From NCBI GenBank assembly GCA_021772935.1, contig JAJFLA010000032.1:62001-126000 (forward strand): 64,000 nucleotides of DNA, in the 5' to 3' direction. The position numbers and the translations under genes are program-made. Positions 44,171 through 55,112 of the stretch are shown one piece after another. This DNA comes from Gammaproteobacteria bacterium. GTDB taxonomy: Bacteria; Pseudomonadota; Gammaproteobacteria; Xanthomonadales; SZUA-36. Below the pieces are notes generated by a model. It was not told the origin of the DNA. It worked only from the letters and a program-made list of their open reading frames with translations, and did no database searches. How positions within the stretch are numbered: the stretch's first letter is position 1; each line of letters begins with the position of its first letter.

Positions 44171-45538
44171 ATGTTTGATAACTTGAGCCAGGGTCTGACT
44201 CGGGCCATGCAAAAACTGCGTGGCAAAGGACGTTTGACCGAAGACAGCATTCGAGAAACTTTGCGCGAAGTTCGTGTTGCGTTGCTGGAAGCTGATGTAG
44301 CACTACCGGTTGTACAGTCCTTTATAAGCCAGGTTAAAGAGCGTGCGCTCGGACAAGATGTCATCAGCAGTCTCCAGCCAGGGCAGGCATTGGTTAAAAT
44401 CGTTCATGACGAGCTGGTTCGGGTTATGGGTGAGGAGAATGAAGCGCTTGATCTTAAAGCCACACCTCCCGTGGTAGTGTTGCTGGCCGGTCTGCAAGGC
44501 TCTGGTAAAACCACAACCACCGCAAAGCTCGCGATGCATCTCAAGGAACATGCCAAAAAGAAGGTCATGGTAGTTAGTTGTGATGTCTACCGGCCTGCCG
44601 CTATCGATCAGTTGGAAACACTCGCTGCGCAAGTAGATGTGCTTTTTCATCCTTCAACCACGGCCGACCAACCAGTCACTATTGCGAAACAGGCAATGGA
44701 TGCTGCGCGAAAACAGTTTGTCGATGTGTTACTGGTAGATACTGCTGGTCGCTTGCATATAGATGCTGAGATGATGGATGAGATTCGTCAGTTGCATGGG
44801 GCCGTCAATCCACATGAAACTTTATTTGTGGTCGATAGTATGACCGGTCAGGATGCGGCAAATACGGCGCAGGCTTTTAATGAGGCCTTGGCGCTGACGG
44901 GTGTGATTTTGACCAAGACAGATGGTGATGCCCGTGGTGGTGCCGCTTTGTCGGTCAGACAAATAACCGGCAAGCCGATCAAGTTCATGGGCAGTGGGGA
45001 GAAAATTGATGCGCTGCAACCGTTTCATCCTGAACGCGTGGCTTCACGGATACTGGGTATGGGTGATGTATTGTCGCTGGTTGAGGACGTACAGCGGCAT
45101 GTCGACCAGGACAAAGCAGAAAAACTTGCACGCAAGATCAAAAAGGGGAAAGGTTTTGATCTGGAGGATTTTCGCAGTCAATTAGAGCAGATGCAAAGTA
45201 TGGGTGGCCTCGGCAGCATGGTCGATAAGATGCCAGGTATGGGTGAGTTGCCTGATCAGGTCAAAAACCGTGTAAACGATAAACAAACTGTCAGCATGAT
45301 AGCTATTATTAACTCCATGACACCCCAGGAAAGACGTTTTCCTGATGTTATCCGCGGTTCACGAAAGAAACGGATTGCTGCTGGTTCCGGTACCAAAATT
45401 CAGGATATAAACCGGATGGTCAAGCAGTTTTCCCAGATGCAGCGCATGATGAAAAAGTTTGGTAAAGGTGGCATGAAAGGCATGATGCGAAAGATGGCTA
45501 GTTTAAAGAACCAATTGCCGCCAGGTGGGTTTTCCTGA
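44171..45538 (+). CDS. ffh: Signal recognition particle protein Ffh
   Basis: GTPase that, with 4.5S RNA, targets nascent membrane proteins to FtsY. It has 455 residues. The N domain is MFDNLSQGLTRAMQKLRGKGRLTE. The G domain carries GLQGSGKTTTTAKLA, DVYRPAAIDQLE, DTAGRLHID and LTKTDGDARGGAALS. The methionine-rich M domain ends MMKKFGKGGMKGMMRKM and binds RNA and signal sequences. Confidence 0.98.
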   Translation: MFDNLSQGLTRAMQKLRGKGRLTEDSIRETLREVRVALLEADVALPVVQSFISQVKERALGQDVISSLQPGQALVKIVHDELVRVMGEENEALDLKATPPVVVLLAGLQGSGKTTTTAKLAMHLKEHAKKKVMVVSCDVYRPAAIDQLETLAAQVDVLFHPSTTADQPVTIAKQAMDAARKQFVDVLLVDTAGRLHIDAEMMDEIRQLHGAVNPHETLFVVDSMTGQDAANTAQAFNEALALTGVILTKTDGDARGGAALSVRQITGKPIKFMGSGEKIDALQPFHPERVASRILGMGDVLSLVEDVQRHVDQDKAEKLARKIKKGKGFDLEDFRSQLEQMQSMGGLGSMVDKMPGMGELPDQVKNRVNDKQTVSMIAIINSMTPQERRFPDVIRGSRKKRIAAGSGTKIQDINRMVKQFSQMQRMMKKFGKGGMKGMMRKMASLKNQLPPGGFS

Positions 45539-45553
45539 TAAGGGGATATATGA

Positions 45554-46972
45554 GTGAGACCTGAAAATCGACGTAGTTTTCTGAAACATGGCCTGGTTGC
45601 CGCAGGTGGATTGGGTTTGGGCTTGGCCGCCTGGTCGCGATTCGCACCACAAAGCACGGCCCCGGAGTTTCATCATGCATTGGGACCATTGCGGCCGGTC
45701 CAGGATCAGACCAGTGGCTTGCCTATCCTAAGCTTGCCGAAAGGCTTTCGGTACCATAGTTTTGCATGGGCGGGTGACACGCTTGGTGATGGCTATCGCA
45801 GCCCAGGTGCCTGTGATGGTATGGGGGTGGTAAGTGATGATAATGGTATCGTCACATTGATCCGGAACCATGAGTTGCGTGGCTCAACCGGACCCATAGG
45901 GGACCCGCTAAAGGCTTGGGATATCACCGGTGGAGGAACAACAACACTGAAATTTGATACAGCCACAGAGCGTTTGCTGGATTCCAGGGTCAGTCTGAGC
46001 GGCACGGTCAATAATTGCGCGGGTGGAGTTACCCCGTGGGGTACATGGCTTTCTTGCGAAGAGGGGCCGTTGACACCGGAGTTAATGCATCATGGTGGTG
46101 AGCTACGGCAAAAGTTCTGGCATGTTGAGAATGCCACAAAGCCTCATGGCTATGTGTTCGAAGTGCACCCTGAAGGTGAATCAAACCCGCAGCCCATTAT
46201 CCCCATGGGGCAGTTTTATCATGAGGCTGCTGCGGTTGACCCGAAAAGCGGTGCCGTTTATATGACTGAGGACCGTTCCCCCCATGCGGGTCTTTACCGC
46301 TATGTACCGAAAACTCCAGGGAAATTGCAGGCAGGTGGTAAGTTGCAAATGCTCAAGGCCGAGGGTCATAAGGAGTTGATTGGCTCGATGCCTTTGAACA
46401 AACCTATGGTGGTTGCATGGGTGAATATCCCTGAACCTGGCCAGGGTCATACGCCAGGCACCCACGATGGCGCCGGCGTTGTTGCCCAGGGTTTGGCTGC
46501 TGGTGGAACGGCGTTTGTGTCACTCGAAGGCTGCGTTTGTTTTGATGACTCGATTTATTTCACTTCGAAAGCCGGCGGTGGGGCAGGTGCCGGGCAAGTC
46601 TTCCGTTTGGATATCGTTCAAAACACATTGGAATTGATCTTTGAAGCCAGTGGGCACGACAGTTTTTCAGGACCAGACAATATTATCGTCAGTCCGCGTG
46701 GCAGCTTGATGATTTGTGAAGACCGCCTGGGTATAATGAAAAAAGGCCAGCATATCGTAGGACTGAATGCGAATGATGGCTTATTTACATTTTGTCAGGT
46801 CAATTCGAAATTGCAAGCTGACTATCGTGGTCATGATCTGGCAAATACCGCGGTCAGTAGCGAGTGGGCGGGTGTCTGTTTTTCCACCGATGGTCAGTGG
46901 ATGTTTGCCAACCTTTACAATCCGGGCATGACGTTAGCAATCACCGGGCCGTGGCTTAAAGGCCCTGTTTGA
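45554..46972 (+). CDS. Tat-exported PhoX-like protein (DUF839)
   Basis: 472 residues. The start is GTG at 45554 with AAGGGG 8 nt upstream. The twin-arginine signal is NRRSFLKHGLVAAGGLGLGLA. The mature part has the PhoX/DUF839 pattern: GDGYRSPGACDGMGVV, LIRNHEL, NNCAGGVTPWGTWLSCEE, EAAAVDPKSGAVYMTEDRSP and FSGPDNIIVSPRGSLMICED. PhoX is a calcium/iron alkaline phosphatase; this shorter DUF839 protein is probably a periplasmic hydrolase, with phosphatase activity likely but not certain. It is inserted between ffh and the rpsP operon, which are often adjacent. Confidence 0.85.
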   Translation: MRPENRRSFLKHGLVAAGGLGLGLAAWSRFAPQSTAPEFHHALGPLRPVQDQTSGLPILSLPKGFRYHSFAWAGDTLGDGYRSPGACDGMGVVSDDNGIVTLIRNHELRGSTGPIGDPLKAWDITGGGTTTLKFDTATERLLDSRVSLSGTVNNCAGGVTPWGTWLSCEEGPLTPELMHHGGELRQKFWHVENATKPHGYVFEVHPEGESNPQPIIPMGQFYHEAAAVDPKSGAVYMTEDRSPHAGLYRYVPKTPGKLQAGGKLQMLKAEGHKELIGSMPLNKPMVVAWVNIPEPGQGHTPGTHDGAGVVAQGLAAGGTAFVSLEGCVCFDDSIYFTSKAGGGAGAGQVFRLDIVQNTLELIFEASGHDSFSGPDNIIVSPRGSLMICEDRLGIMKKGQHIVGLNANDGLFTFCQVNSKLQADYRGHDLANTAVSSEWAGVCFSTDGQWMFANLYNPGMTLAITGPWLKGPV

Positions 46973-47155
46973 ATAAAAAGTACAAGCGGTTGTTTTCTTT
47001 TGTTACAAACACGGTTAAAATGTGCGGTTTCGTGGAGCCGGCTCAGCGGAAGCGCTTTTGTGTGGCTGGTATCAACCATGGTTTTGCTTGATTTGACATG
47101 TTTTCAACAGGGAAAGCCCGGCCAATTAATTGGTTTTAAGAAAAGGTTTTAAGGA

Positions 47156-47410
47156 ATGGTAAAGATTCGACTGGCGCGCGGTGGCGCTAAAAAGCGGCCC
47201 TTCTATCACATAGTTGTAGCGGATTCTCGTAACAAACGTGATGGACGTCGTATTGAAAGAATTGGTTTTTTTAACCCGCTAGCCCGTGGTCAGGAAGAGC
47301 GTCTTCGGCTTAATCTGGAGCGTGTCGACTATTGGACTGGTGTTGGTGCGCAGCTCAGTGAACGGGTGCAGAACCTGGTTTCACAAGCCCGGAGCAGTGC
47401 TGCGGCCTGA
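47156..47410 (+). CDS. rpsP: Ribosomal protein S16
   Basis: Small-subunit assembly protein of 84 residues: [25 protein letters not shown] is the family start, followed by [16 protein letters not shown]. It heads the rpsP-rimM-trmD-rplS operon, conserved across proteobacteria. AAGGA precedes the ATG. Confidence 0.98.
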   Translation: MVKIRLARGGAKKRPFYHIVVADSRNKRDGRRIERIGFFNPLARGQEERLRLNLERVDYWTGVGAQLSERVQNLVSQARSSAAA

Positions 47411-47443
47411 ACGGTTTATGACTGATGTCGTAGACTTGGCAGG

Positions 47444-47944
47444 ATGAGCGAACACCAACAGGTAGCGCTTGGGTATATATCTGCGGTTCATGGCATTAAA
47501 GGTTGGGTCAAGGTGCATTCCTGGACCCGACCCATGGAAGCAATCCTTGAATACCAGCCATGGTTGCTGGGAGAGGACAAAAGTCCTGTCAACATTGTTG
47601 ATGGACGTAAACAAGGTAAAGGGCTGGTGGCTTTATTGCCGGCTGTTGAAGATCGGGAGCAGGCGATCAGCTTGGTGGGGCAGCAGATTTTTGTCGGACG
47701 TGATCAGTTACCGGCAACCGCTGAGGATGAATATTATTGGTCTGATCTGGAAGGACTGGATGTTCATACTACCAAAGGTGAGGTGTTAGGTCGGGTAGAG
47801 AAGTTAATGGAAACCGGCGCTAATGATGTTTTGGTTATCCGTGGTCAACGGCAACACCTGGTACCGTTTGTGCAGGGCCAATATGTAATTCGTGTTGATC
47901 TTGATGCTGGATTGATTGAAGTCGACTGGGACCCTGAATTTTAG
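47444..47944 (+). CDS. rimM: Ribosome maturation factor RimM
   Basis: Helps 30S head assembly through S19. It has 166 residues. [22 protein letters not shown] is the N-terminal signature. [40 protein letters not shown] and IEVDWDPEF at the end mark the PRC-barrel half. It lies between rpsP and trmD. Confidence 0.97.
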   Translation: MSEHQQVALGYISAVHGIKGWVKVHSWTRPMEAILEYQPWLLGEDKSPVNIVDGRKQGKGLVALLPAVEDREQAISLVGQQIFVGRDQLPATAEDEYYWSDLEGLDVHTTKGEVLGRVEKLMETGANDVLVIRGQRQHLVPFVQGQYVIRVDLDAGLIEVDWDPEF

Positions 47945-47963
47945 ACGGGAGCGGGAAAGTATC

Positions 47964-48713
47964 ATGCGTATAGACGTGATTACGCTGTTTCCGGAGTCGT
48001 TGCAGGAATTGGTAGGTTTGGGTGTTACCGGCCGTGCAATCCGGGATGGACGGGTTAACTTGCAAACCTGGAACCCTCGGGATTTGGCGACTGACCGGCA
48101 CCGAACAGTGGATGACCGGTCATATGGTGGCGGACCGGGTATGGTGATGGCTGTAGAGCCTTTAAGCTCAACTATACAGGCGGCACGTAAAGAACATGCT
48201 GGTGAGACTTGCGTCAGTTTGATGAGCCCGCAGGGCCGCAAGTTGGATCAGGCGGGTATTTTTGAGTTAGCAAGCAGACCTGGATTAATCCTTGTTTGTG
48301 GACGTTACGAAGGCATCGATGAACGGATAATTGAGTCTGAAGTTGATGAAGAATGGTCGATTGGTGACTATGTTATAAGCGGTGGAGAATTGGCTGCTGC
48401 CGTTATCATTGACGCGGTCACCCGGCTATTGCCAGGTGTGCTGGGAGATGAGCAATCGGCAATACAGGATTCGTTTGTGGATGGTCTGTTGGATCACCCG
48501 CATTACACCCGACCTGAAGTGGTGGGTGGTAAATCGGTACCGGAGGTACTGTTGTCAGGCGACCACGAGGCGATCCGTCGCTGGCGCAGGAAACAGTCAC
48601 TGGGCCGAACCTGGCAACGACGGCCAGATCTGTTGGAAGACAGGGAACTGGATGAAGAGGCGAAATTGCTTTTAGAGGAATTTCGTCATGAATTGGAACA
48701 CACAGTTAATTAA
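47964..48713 (+). CDS. trmD: tRNA (guanine-N1-)-methyltransferase
   Basis: Knotted SPOUT enzyme that methylates G37 next to the anticodon to prevent frameshifting. It has 249 residues from the ATG at 47964 (GGGAAAG upstream). [44 protein letters not shown] and [16 protein letters not shown] are the signature blocks; [14 protein letters not shown] forms the knot. Confidence 0.97.
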   Translation: MRIDVITLFPESLQELVGLGVTGRAIRDGRVNLQTWNPRDLATDRHRTVDDRSYGGGPGMVMAVEPLSSTIQAARKEHAGETCVSLMSPQGRKLDQAGIFELASRPGLILVCGRYEGIDERIIESEVDEEWSIGDYVISGGELAAAVIIDAVTRLLPGVLGDEQSAIQDSFVDGLLDHPHYTRPEVVGGKSVPEVLLSGDHEAIRRWRRKQSLGRTWQRRPDLLEDRELDEEAKLLLEEFRHELEHTVN

Positions 48714-48748
48714 TGCCTGAAAGTGGCTTATATTGAAAGGACAGAACG

Positions 48749-49093
48749 ATGAATATCATTGAGCAAATCAACGCAGAGCAAGCAACCCGGGAGTTACCGG
48801 AATTCAATCCCGGTGATACCGTCATCGTTAGCGTTAAAGTGAAAGAAGGCAACCGTGAACGTTTGCAGGCTTTTGAAGGCGTTGTTATTGCGGTTAAAAA
48901 TCGAGGCCTGAATTCTGCCTTCACCGTTCGCAAAATTTCACATGGCACCGGTGTTGAACGTGTTTTCCAGACCCACAGTCCACTGATTGATTCAATCAAG
49001 GTCAAACGTCGTGGTGATGTTCGGCGCGCCAAGTTGTACTACCTCCGTGGTCTGGAAGGCAAAGCTGCCCGGATCAAAGAAAAGCTGGGTTGA
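48749..49093 (+). CDS. rplS: Ribosomal protein L19
   Basis: Large-subunit interface protein of 114 residues: [30 protein letters not shown], then [31 protein letters not shown]. It is the last gene of the operon, followed by an intrinsic terminator. Confidence 0.98.
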   Translation: MNIIEQINAEQATRELPEFNPGDTVIVSVKVKEGNRERLQAFEGVVIAVKNRGLNSAFTVRKISHGTGVERVFQTHSPLIDSIKVKRRGDVRRAKLYYLRGLEGKAARIKEKLG

Positions 49094-49111
49094 TCAAGCT
49101 GTTATTTTATG

Positions 49112-49138
49112 AAAAGCCCGCATTGCGGGCTTTTTTTT
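49112..49138 (+). terminator. Intrinsic terminator after rplS
   Basis: AAAAGCCCGC (49112-49121) pairs with GCGGGCTTTT (49125-49134) around ATT and is followed by a run of T. Confidence 0.93.
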
Positions 49139-49327
49139 GCCTCGTAAAACAGCCAGTAGATCAGGTACCTTGTTACCCACCATTTCATGTAACCACTCCT
49201 CAACACCATAATGGCTTTGATAAAAAGTTGGTTAATGAACTACCCACTCTTTAGATTTATTCTGCGCTTGAAAGTTAGGTAGCAGACCCAACTTAGGGCA
49301 GTAGTATTCAATTTTGCGGAAACCACC

Positions 49328-51310
49328 ATGACTGAAACCACCAATACTAAAACCAGCAAAGCTAAAATCAATAAGGCTAAAACCAGTAAGGCTAAAACCA
49401 CCAAAGCTGAAAATATTGTCACCGAAAAACATGAATTTCAGGCCGAGGTACGCGAAGTACTGAACCTGATGGTTCATTCCCTGTACTCCAATCGCGAAAT
49501 TTTTCTGCGTGAGTTGGTATCAAATGCATCGGATGCCTGTGACAAGCTGCGATTTGAAGCGTTGCAAAATGAAAAACTTCTGGGCGGTGATGCCGAGTTA
49601 AAAATTGAAATCGAAGTCGACGAAGAAGCGGGACTGGTTACTGTCCGGGATAACGGTATCGGTATGTCCAGGCAGGACGTCGTAGAAAATATTGGTACGA
49701 TAGCCCGCTCTGGTACACGGAAATTTCTTGAGAACGTATCCGAAAGCAAAGAGTTTGATTCAAACCTGATCGGCCAGTTCGGTGTCGGTTTTTACTCATC
49801 ATTTATTGTCGCAGACAAAGTCACCCTGTTGACAAGGGCTGCTGGTAGTGAAACATCTGAAGGCGTGCGTTGGGAATCAGATGGCGCGGGTGAATACACC
49901 CTTTCACAAGTGGATCTACCCAAGCAGGGTACCGAAGTGACCTTGCATTTGCGTGAAGATGCAAAAGAATACAAGGCTTCCTGGACAGTTCGCTCGTTGA
50001 TCCAGAAGTACTCAGACCATATCGGATTTCCGATCTACATGAAGACCCAGCCAGTTCCGGCCGATGGCGAAGATGAGAAAGCAGAACCGCAACCGGAATG
50101 GGAGGCCATCAACCAGTCTTCCGCCTTGTGGACATTAAAGAAATCCGAAATTAGCAGTGATGAGTACCAGTCTTTCTACAAGCACATAAGTCATGATTTT
50201 GAAGACGCATTGAGCTGGACTCATAACCATGTTGAAGGCAGTCAGAACTACACTTCATTGTTGTACCTGCCATCCAAAGCGCCGATGGACATGATGATGC
50301 AACGTGATGAGCGTCACGGGCTACGTTTGTATGTCAAACGGGTATTCATCATGGATGCCGCCGAACAATTACTGCCGCATTATCTTCGTTATGTACGTGG
50401 TGTGATTGATTCTGATGACTTGCCACTAAACGTTTCCCGCGAATTGTTACAGGAAAATGCACTGGTCGCTAAAATTCGCTCAGCAGTGGTCCGGCGTAGC
50501 CTGGATTTACTGCAGAGATTGGCAGACAAAGATGTTGAAAAATTCAATAGCTTCTGGGATGAATTCGGTAATGTTCTCAAGGAAGGTCTGGTTGAAGACA
50601 TGGCCAACAAGGATAAGATTGCCAAATTACTGAGATTTTCCTCAACCGGCGATACTGCCAGCGAACAACGTGTCAGCCTGGAAGATTATGTTTCCCGTAT
50701 GCAGGAAGGCCAGGATGTCATCTGGTATGTCACTGCAGAGAACCGCAAAGCTGCTGAAAACTCCCCGCACCTGGAAATATTCCGTAAGGAAGGTGTTGAA
50801 GTGCTGTTGATGTCTGATCGCATTGATGAGTGGGCGATGGGTTACTTCACAGAATTTGACGGCAAGAAAATGCGTTCAATCGCCAAGGGTGATGTTGACC
50901 TGGGGTCCGATGATGCCAAGGCGGATGCCGAAGAGAAGGATGATGCCGATAAAGATCCGTTGTTGGTGCGTCTGTCTGAAGCCCTGGCGGACGATGTCAC
51001 TGAAGTCCGTGCCAGTCAGCGCCTGACTGAATCTGCCTCCTGTCTGGTGTTGAATGAACAGGAACTCGCAATGCACATGCGTCGCATGTTGGAACAGGCC
51101 GGACAGGCCATGCCTGATAGCAAGCCGGTGCTGGAGGTCAACCTCGATCATCAACTGCTCAAGCAAGTGTCAGCGATAGAATCCGATGAAGCATTCAAGG
51201 ATTGGGCAACTTTACTGTTCGAGCAAGCAGTACTGGCAGAAGGCGGGCAACTGGAAGACCCAGCCAGCTTTGTACAACTGGTTAACCGCTTAATGCTCAA
51301 CGCTGGCTGA
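49328..51310 (+). CDS. htpG: Molecular chaperone HtpG (Hsp90)
   Basis: 660 residues. Residues 1-30 are a repetitive lysine/threonine/serine extension (TKTSKAK, NKAKTSKAKTTKAEN) not typical of HtpG, encoded by imperfect 18-bp DNA repeats (about 49341-49407). From residue 35 it is canonical: EFQAEVREVLNLMVHSLYSNREIFLRELVSNASDA, the ATP-site DNGIGMS and GQFGVGFYSSF, then middle and C-terminal dimer domains. An internal start at the first canonical residues has no ATG, so the extension is probably translated. It is followed at 72 bp by another heat-shock gene, hslR. Confidence 0.96.
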   Translation: MTETTNTKTSKAKINKAKTSKAKTTKAENIVTEKHEFQAEVREVLNLMVHSLYSNREIFLRELVSNASDACDKLRFEALQNEKLLGGDAELKIEIEVDEEAGLVTVRDNGIGMSRQDVVENIGTIARSGTRKFLENVSESKEFDSNLIGQFGVGFYSSFIVADKVTLLTRAAGSETSEGVRWESDGAGEYTLSQVDLPKQGTEVTLHLREDAKEYKASWTVRSLIQKYSDHIGFPIYMKTQPVPADGEDEKAEPQPEWEAINQSSALWTLKKSEISSDEYQSFYKHISHDFEDALSWTHNHVEGSQNYTSLLYLPSKAPMDMMMQRDERHGLRLYVKRVFIMDAAEQLLPHYLRYVRGVIDSDDLPLNVSRELLQENALVAKIRSAVVRRSLDLLQRLADKDVEKFNSFWDEFGNVLKEGLVEDMANKDKIAKLLRFSSTGDTASEQRVSLEDYVSRMQEGQDVIWYVTAENRKAAENSPHLEIFRKEGVEVLLMSDRIDEWAMGYFTEFDGKKMRSIAKGDVDLGSDDAKADAEEKDDADKDPLLVRLSEALADDVTEVRASQRLTESASCLVLNEQELAMHMRRMLEQAGQAMPDSKPVLEVNLDHQLLKQVSAIESDEAFKDWATLLFEQAVLAEGGQLEDPASFVQLVNRLMLNAG

Positions 51311-51382
51311 GTGTTGTGTAAATGACTGCGGTGATGGTGGACAATGATGTCTACCATCACGTTCTCAGTTTAAACTCTGAAT

Positions 51383-51769
51383 ATGGATGCATCTACCCGA
51401 TTAGATAAATGGCTTTGGGCCGCACGCTTTTTCAAAACCCGCTCTGTTGCCCGTGAAGCCGTATCTGGCGGCAAGGTACATCTCAACGGTAAGCGCGCCA
51501 AACCTGGGCGGGCGCTCAATGTTGGTGACGAGTTGCGGGTTCAGCGTGGTGAGGAAGAGTACTCGATTACGGTTGTCGAGCTCTCGGTACGCCGCGGTCC
51601 GGCGCTTGTCGCAGAAACACTTTATGCTGAGTCCGAAGACAGCCGCAGCAAGCGCACGAAGCTTGCAGAAACACGTAAGCTGGAACGGCAACAAAAGACC
51701 ACACGTGAAGGTCGTCCAGATAAGCGCCAACGCCGCCGTTTGGTTCGTTTTAAGCAAGATATTGATTAG
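51383..51769 (+). CDS. hslR: Ribosome-associated heat shock protein Hsp15
   Basis: Binds free 50S subunits carrying stalled nascent chains and helps recycle them. It has 128 residues. The S4-type RNA-binding fold opens RLDKWLWAARFFKTRSVAREAVSGGKVHLNGKRAKPGRAL. The C-terminal tail is strongly basic (RKLERQQKTTREGRPDKRQRRRLVRF). Confidence 0.95.
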   Translation: MDASTRLDKWLWAARFFKTRSVAREAVSGGKVHLNGKRAKPGRALNVGDELRVQRGEEEYSITVVELSVRRGPALVAETLYAESEDSRSKRTKLAETRKLERQQKTTREGRPDKRQRRRLVRFKQDID

Positions 51770-51917
51770 TGGTTGGTGTTCAGCACCACCCTATCTGCAG
51801 CAACATGGGTATTGCCTTGTGAGACTCGCCGTGAATATAGTCATAGTGTGTTTTCACCTGACCGAAGTTTCACAAGGCCTTACCCATACCTGCACTTATA
51901 TTGGCTGCTGACAGGCC

Positions 51918-54497
51918 TTATGGTTTCAGTAGGGTTTTTAGCTGATATACCAGCTCTAACGCCGCCCGTGGTGTCAGTTCATCCGGGTTGGTTTCATCCA
52001 GTTTGTCCAATACCGGGTTATCCGGTTCAAGCTCTGGTTCCGGTTCTTCATAGGTCATGAACAGACCCATTTGAGGCTGGTCGTTGTCGGCTTTTTCCAG
52101 TTTTGACAGCTGAAAACGGGCCCGGCGCAACACATTTTTCGGGATGCCGGCCAGCGCGGCTACCTGCAAGCCGTAACTCTGGCTGGCCGGACCTTCGTTG
52201 ACGGAGTGCAAAAATACGATGCTGTCACCATGCTCTACCGCTTTGAGGTGTACGTTATGTACGCCTTCAAGCTGTTCAGGCAGGTGGGTTAACTCAAAAT
52301 AATGGGTTGCAAACAGGGTATAGGCTTTTACCTGGCGTGCCAGGTGTTCGGCCACCGCCCAGGCCAGTGCCAGGCCGTCGTAGGTGCTGGTGCCACGTCC
52401 AATCTCATCCATCAAAACCAGTGAATGCTGGCTGGCGCTATGCAGGATAGCGGCTGTTTCGGTCATCTCCACCATAAAAGTGGAGCGTCCACGACTTAGA
52501 TCGTCCCCGGCACCGATACGGGTGAATATTCTGTCCAGGGGTCCGATAACCGCACTGGAGGCGGGTACCCAGCTGCCCGAATAGGCCAGAAGGCAGATCA
52601 ATGCTGTCTGGCGCATGTAGGTGGATTTGCCACCCATGTTAGGGCCAGTAATAATCAGCATCCGGCGTTGCGGGTTCATGTTGGTATTGTTGGCTGTGAA
52701 AGCCTCGGTTTGAACCTGTTCAATCACCGGGTGGCGGCCGTCGCGTATATCGATTCCTGTCTGGTCGCTAAGTTCCGGGCAGCAGAAATCCAGTGTTATA
52801 GCTCGTTCGGTCAAGGCAGATAAAACATCCAGCCGGGCGATGACGGCAGCCATTGCCTGTAAGGGCTCCAGCTCCGATTGCAGACTGCTTACCAACTGTT
52901 CATAACAGTGCAGCTCCCGGCTTTGTGCCCGTTCGCGGCTGGACAGCACCTGGTCCTCAAATGCTTTCAGTTCTTCGGTGATATAGCGTTCTGCTGCTTT
53001 CAGGGTTTGACGGCGTTTGTAATGTAACGGAACTTTGTCTGTGTGTGCATGGGTGACTTCAATAAAATAACCATGTACGCGGTTGTAACCCACTTTCAGA
53101 CTTGAGATGCCGGATTCCTGCTTTTGCCGATTCTCGTATGCCAGCAGAAAATCATTGGCGTTTTCCGACAAGCTGCGTAATTCATCAAGTTGCGTGTCGT
53201 AACCCGGCGCGATGACACCGCCATTGCGAATCAGAACCGGTGGTTCATCCACCAGCGCGCTACACAGCAGTTCATACAGGTGTGGTAAACACTTAATGTT
53301 CTCACCAGATTGCTGCAGAGGTTCGCGTTGGGCGGAGATGAGACTGGATTTGATTTGCGGCAAAACACCCAGAGCTTGTCGCAGAGTTGTCAGGTCGCGG
53401 GGCCGTGCTGATCCCAATGCTACCCTGGCAAGAATGCGCTCTACATCGCCGACGGAACGGAAAAGCGTGCGCAATGTTTCATATAAAGCGGTCTGTCGCA
53501 ATGCACCGATGGTGTTGTGGCGTAACTGCAGGCGTTGCCGGTCACGAATGGGTTCGGCTATCCAGCGCCGTAACAACCGCCCACCCATGGGTGTCACGGT
53601 CGAATCCATGATGCCAGCCAGGGTATGTTCGTTACGACCTTCCGGGTGGTGTAATAACTCAAGATTGCGGCGCGTTGCTGCATCCATGTGGAGGTGGTTG
53701 TGTGGATTCTCCATTTGCACGCCACGCAAATGGGGCAGGGCGGTACGTTGTGTTTCCTGTGCGTATTGAAGCAAGGCTCCGGCGGCTGCGATGACGGCTG
53801 GTTCGTCTTCAATGCCAAAACCAGCCAGATCCCTGGTTCCAAATTGCTCGGTCAATAAGTGGTAGGCAGACTCTCGATCAAAATGCCAGGGTGCACGTTT
53901 CCTCACACCCTTCTGGCCAGATAGATGTTCGGTCCAATCGGCATCTTCACTGATCAATAGCTCTGTTGGTAACAGACGTTCCAATTGGGTTTCAAGCTCG
54001 GCCTGTGTGGGCAGCAGACGGGCCAGGAAGCGACCGCAAGACAGATCCATCCATGACAATGCCCAAGATTTGCCAACACAGGCTGCTGCTGCCAGCAGAT
54101 TATCCTGGCGTCCGGATAACAATGCGTCGTCGGTGACAGTTCCGGGCGTGACGATACGCACGACCTTACGTTCCACAATACCTTTGCCTGCGGTTGCTTC
54201 ACTTACCTGCTCACAGATCGCGGCTGACTCACCTTTGCGTATTAACTTGACCAGATAGCCATCCAATGCGTGGTACGGGATGCCGGCCATTGGGATTGGT
54301 GTGCCCGCTGATGTGCCGCGGCTTGTCAAGGTGATATCCAGCAATTTGGACGCGCGCCGCGCGTCGTCGTAAAATACCTCGTAAAAGTCCCCCATTCTGT
54401 ACAGCAAAATAGTATCCGGGTGCTCGGCCTTGATACGCAGGTACTGTTGCATTAACGGTGTATGCGAAGCTTGTTTTGAAACGTCTGGAGATGACAT
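51918..54497 (-). CDS. mutS: DNA mismatch repair protein MutS
   Basis: Recognises mismatches and starts repair with MutL. It has 859 residues. The mismatch-binding domain has [12 protein letters not shown] with the conserved F-x-E. The core and clamp domains follow. The ATPase has [40 protein letters not shown] and [11 protein letters not shown]. The end of the protein keeps a short region for tetramerisation. It is divergent from pncC-recA. Confidence 0.98.
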   Translation of the reverse strand: MSSPDVSKQASHTPLMQQYLRIKAEHPDTILLYRMGDFYEVFYDDARRASKLLDITLTSRGTSAGTPIPMAGIPYHALDGYLVKLIRKGESAAICEQVSEATAGKGIVERKVVRIVTPGTVTDDALLSGRQDNLLAAAACVGKSWALSWMDLSCGRFLARLLPTQAELETQLERLLPTELLISEDADWTEHLSGQKGVRKRAPWHFDRESAYHLLTEQFGTRDLAGFGIEDEPAVIAAAGALLQYAQETQRTALPHLRGVQMENPHNHLHMDAATRRNLELLHHPEGRNEHTLAGIMDSTVTPMGGRLLRRWIAEPIRDRQRLQLRHNTIGALRQTALYETLRTLFRSVGDVERILARVALGSARPRDLTTLRQALGVLPQIKSSLISAQREPLQQSGENIKCLPHLYELLCSALVDEPPVLIRNGGVIAPGYDTQLDELRSLSENANDFLLAYENRQKQESGISSLKVGYNRVHGYFIEVTHAHTDKVPLHYKRRQTLKAAERYITEELKAFEDQVLSSRERAQSRELHCYEQLVSSLQSELEPLQAMAAVIARLDVLSALTERAITLDFCCPELSDQTGIDIRDGRHPVIEQVQTEAFTANNTNMNPQRRMLIITGPNMGGKSTYMRQTALICLLAYSGSWVPASSAVIGPLDRIFTRIGAGDDLSRGRSTFMVEMTETAAILHSASQHSLVLMDEIGRGTSTYDGLALAWAVAEHLARQVKAYTLFATHYFELTHLPEQLEGVHNVHLKAVEHGDSIVFLHSVNEGPASQSYGLQVAALAGIPKNVLRRARFQLSKLEKADNDQPQMGLFMTYEEPEPELEPDNPVLDKLDETNPDELTPRAALELVYQLKTLLKP

Positions 54498-54608
54498 CGT
54501 GGAAAGTGTAACGTAGGAAGTTGTGGGTGACTATAATCGTGTCCGTAAAAAGTTGAAGATCATTTGAATATCAATAGCCGGGACCAATCACCGGGTGGAA
54601 TCTCATCA

Positions 54609-55112
54609 ATGTCTGAATTCGAAACAAAAGTTGATAGCTTGCTGATAAAAGTTGCCACCTTATTGACTCAACGCAACTGGCGTATGGTAACGGCAGAATC
54701 TTGTACTGGTGGCTGGATTGCGAAGTGTTGCACCGACGTGGTGGGTAGTTCCGCCTGGTTTGACCGGGCCTATATTGCCTATAGCTACAGGGCAAAAGAA
54801 CAGATGTTGGGTATATCACATGATGACCTGTTGAAATATGGTGCGGTCAGCGATGAAATTGCCTGCCAGATGGCAACGGGAGCAAAACAGCACTCGAATG
54901 CTGCTGTCACTGTTTCTGCTACCGGTATCGCCGGTCCAGATGGCGGCATGCCCGGCAAACCGGTCGGGCTTGTGCACTTTGGCTGGTGTATTGAGGGTCA
55001 GGCAACAAGTTGTGGTGCAGAAGTTTTTGCAGGTGACCGTCAATCAGTGCGTCAGCAGACGGTATTGCATGCGCTGGAAGGCATCATTTTACGAATGAGA
55101 GATCAAACCTGA
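54609..55112 (+). CDS. pncC: Nicotinamide-nucleotide amidase (CinA C-terminal type)
   Basis: Deamidates NMN to nicotinate mononucleotide in pyridine recycling. It has 167 residues from the ATG at 54609, preceded by GGGTGG; an earlier TTG at 54564 is weak. RMVTAESCTGGWIAKCCTDVVGSSAWFDRAYIAYSYRAKEQMLGI and VTVSATGIAGPDGGMPGKPVGLVHF are the family blocks. Only the C-terminal CinA domain is present. It precedes recA, a common order. Confidence 0.95.
   Translation: MSEFETKVDSLLIKVATLLTQRNWRMVTAESCTGGWIAKCCTDVVGSSAWFDRAYIAYSYRAKEQMLGISHDDLLKYGAVSDEIACQMATGAKQHSNAAVTVSATGIAGPDGGMPGKPVGLVHFGWCIEGQATSCGAEVFAGDRQSVRQQTVLHALEGIILRMRDQT

Noticed and set aside
49232-49477. Hydrophobic minus-strand frames opposite the htpG start
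   Set aside because: The leucine/valine and FSxGGFS repeats are the antisense reading of the lysine-coding DNA repeats of htpG.
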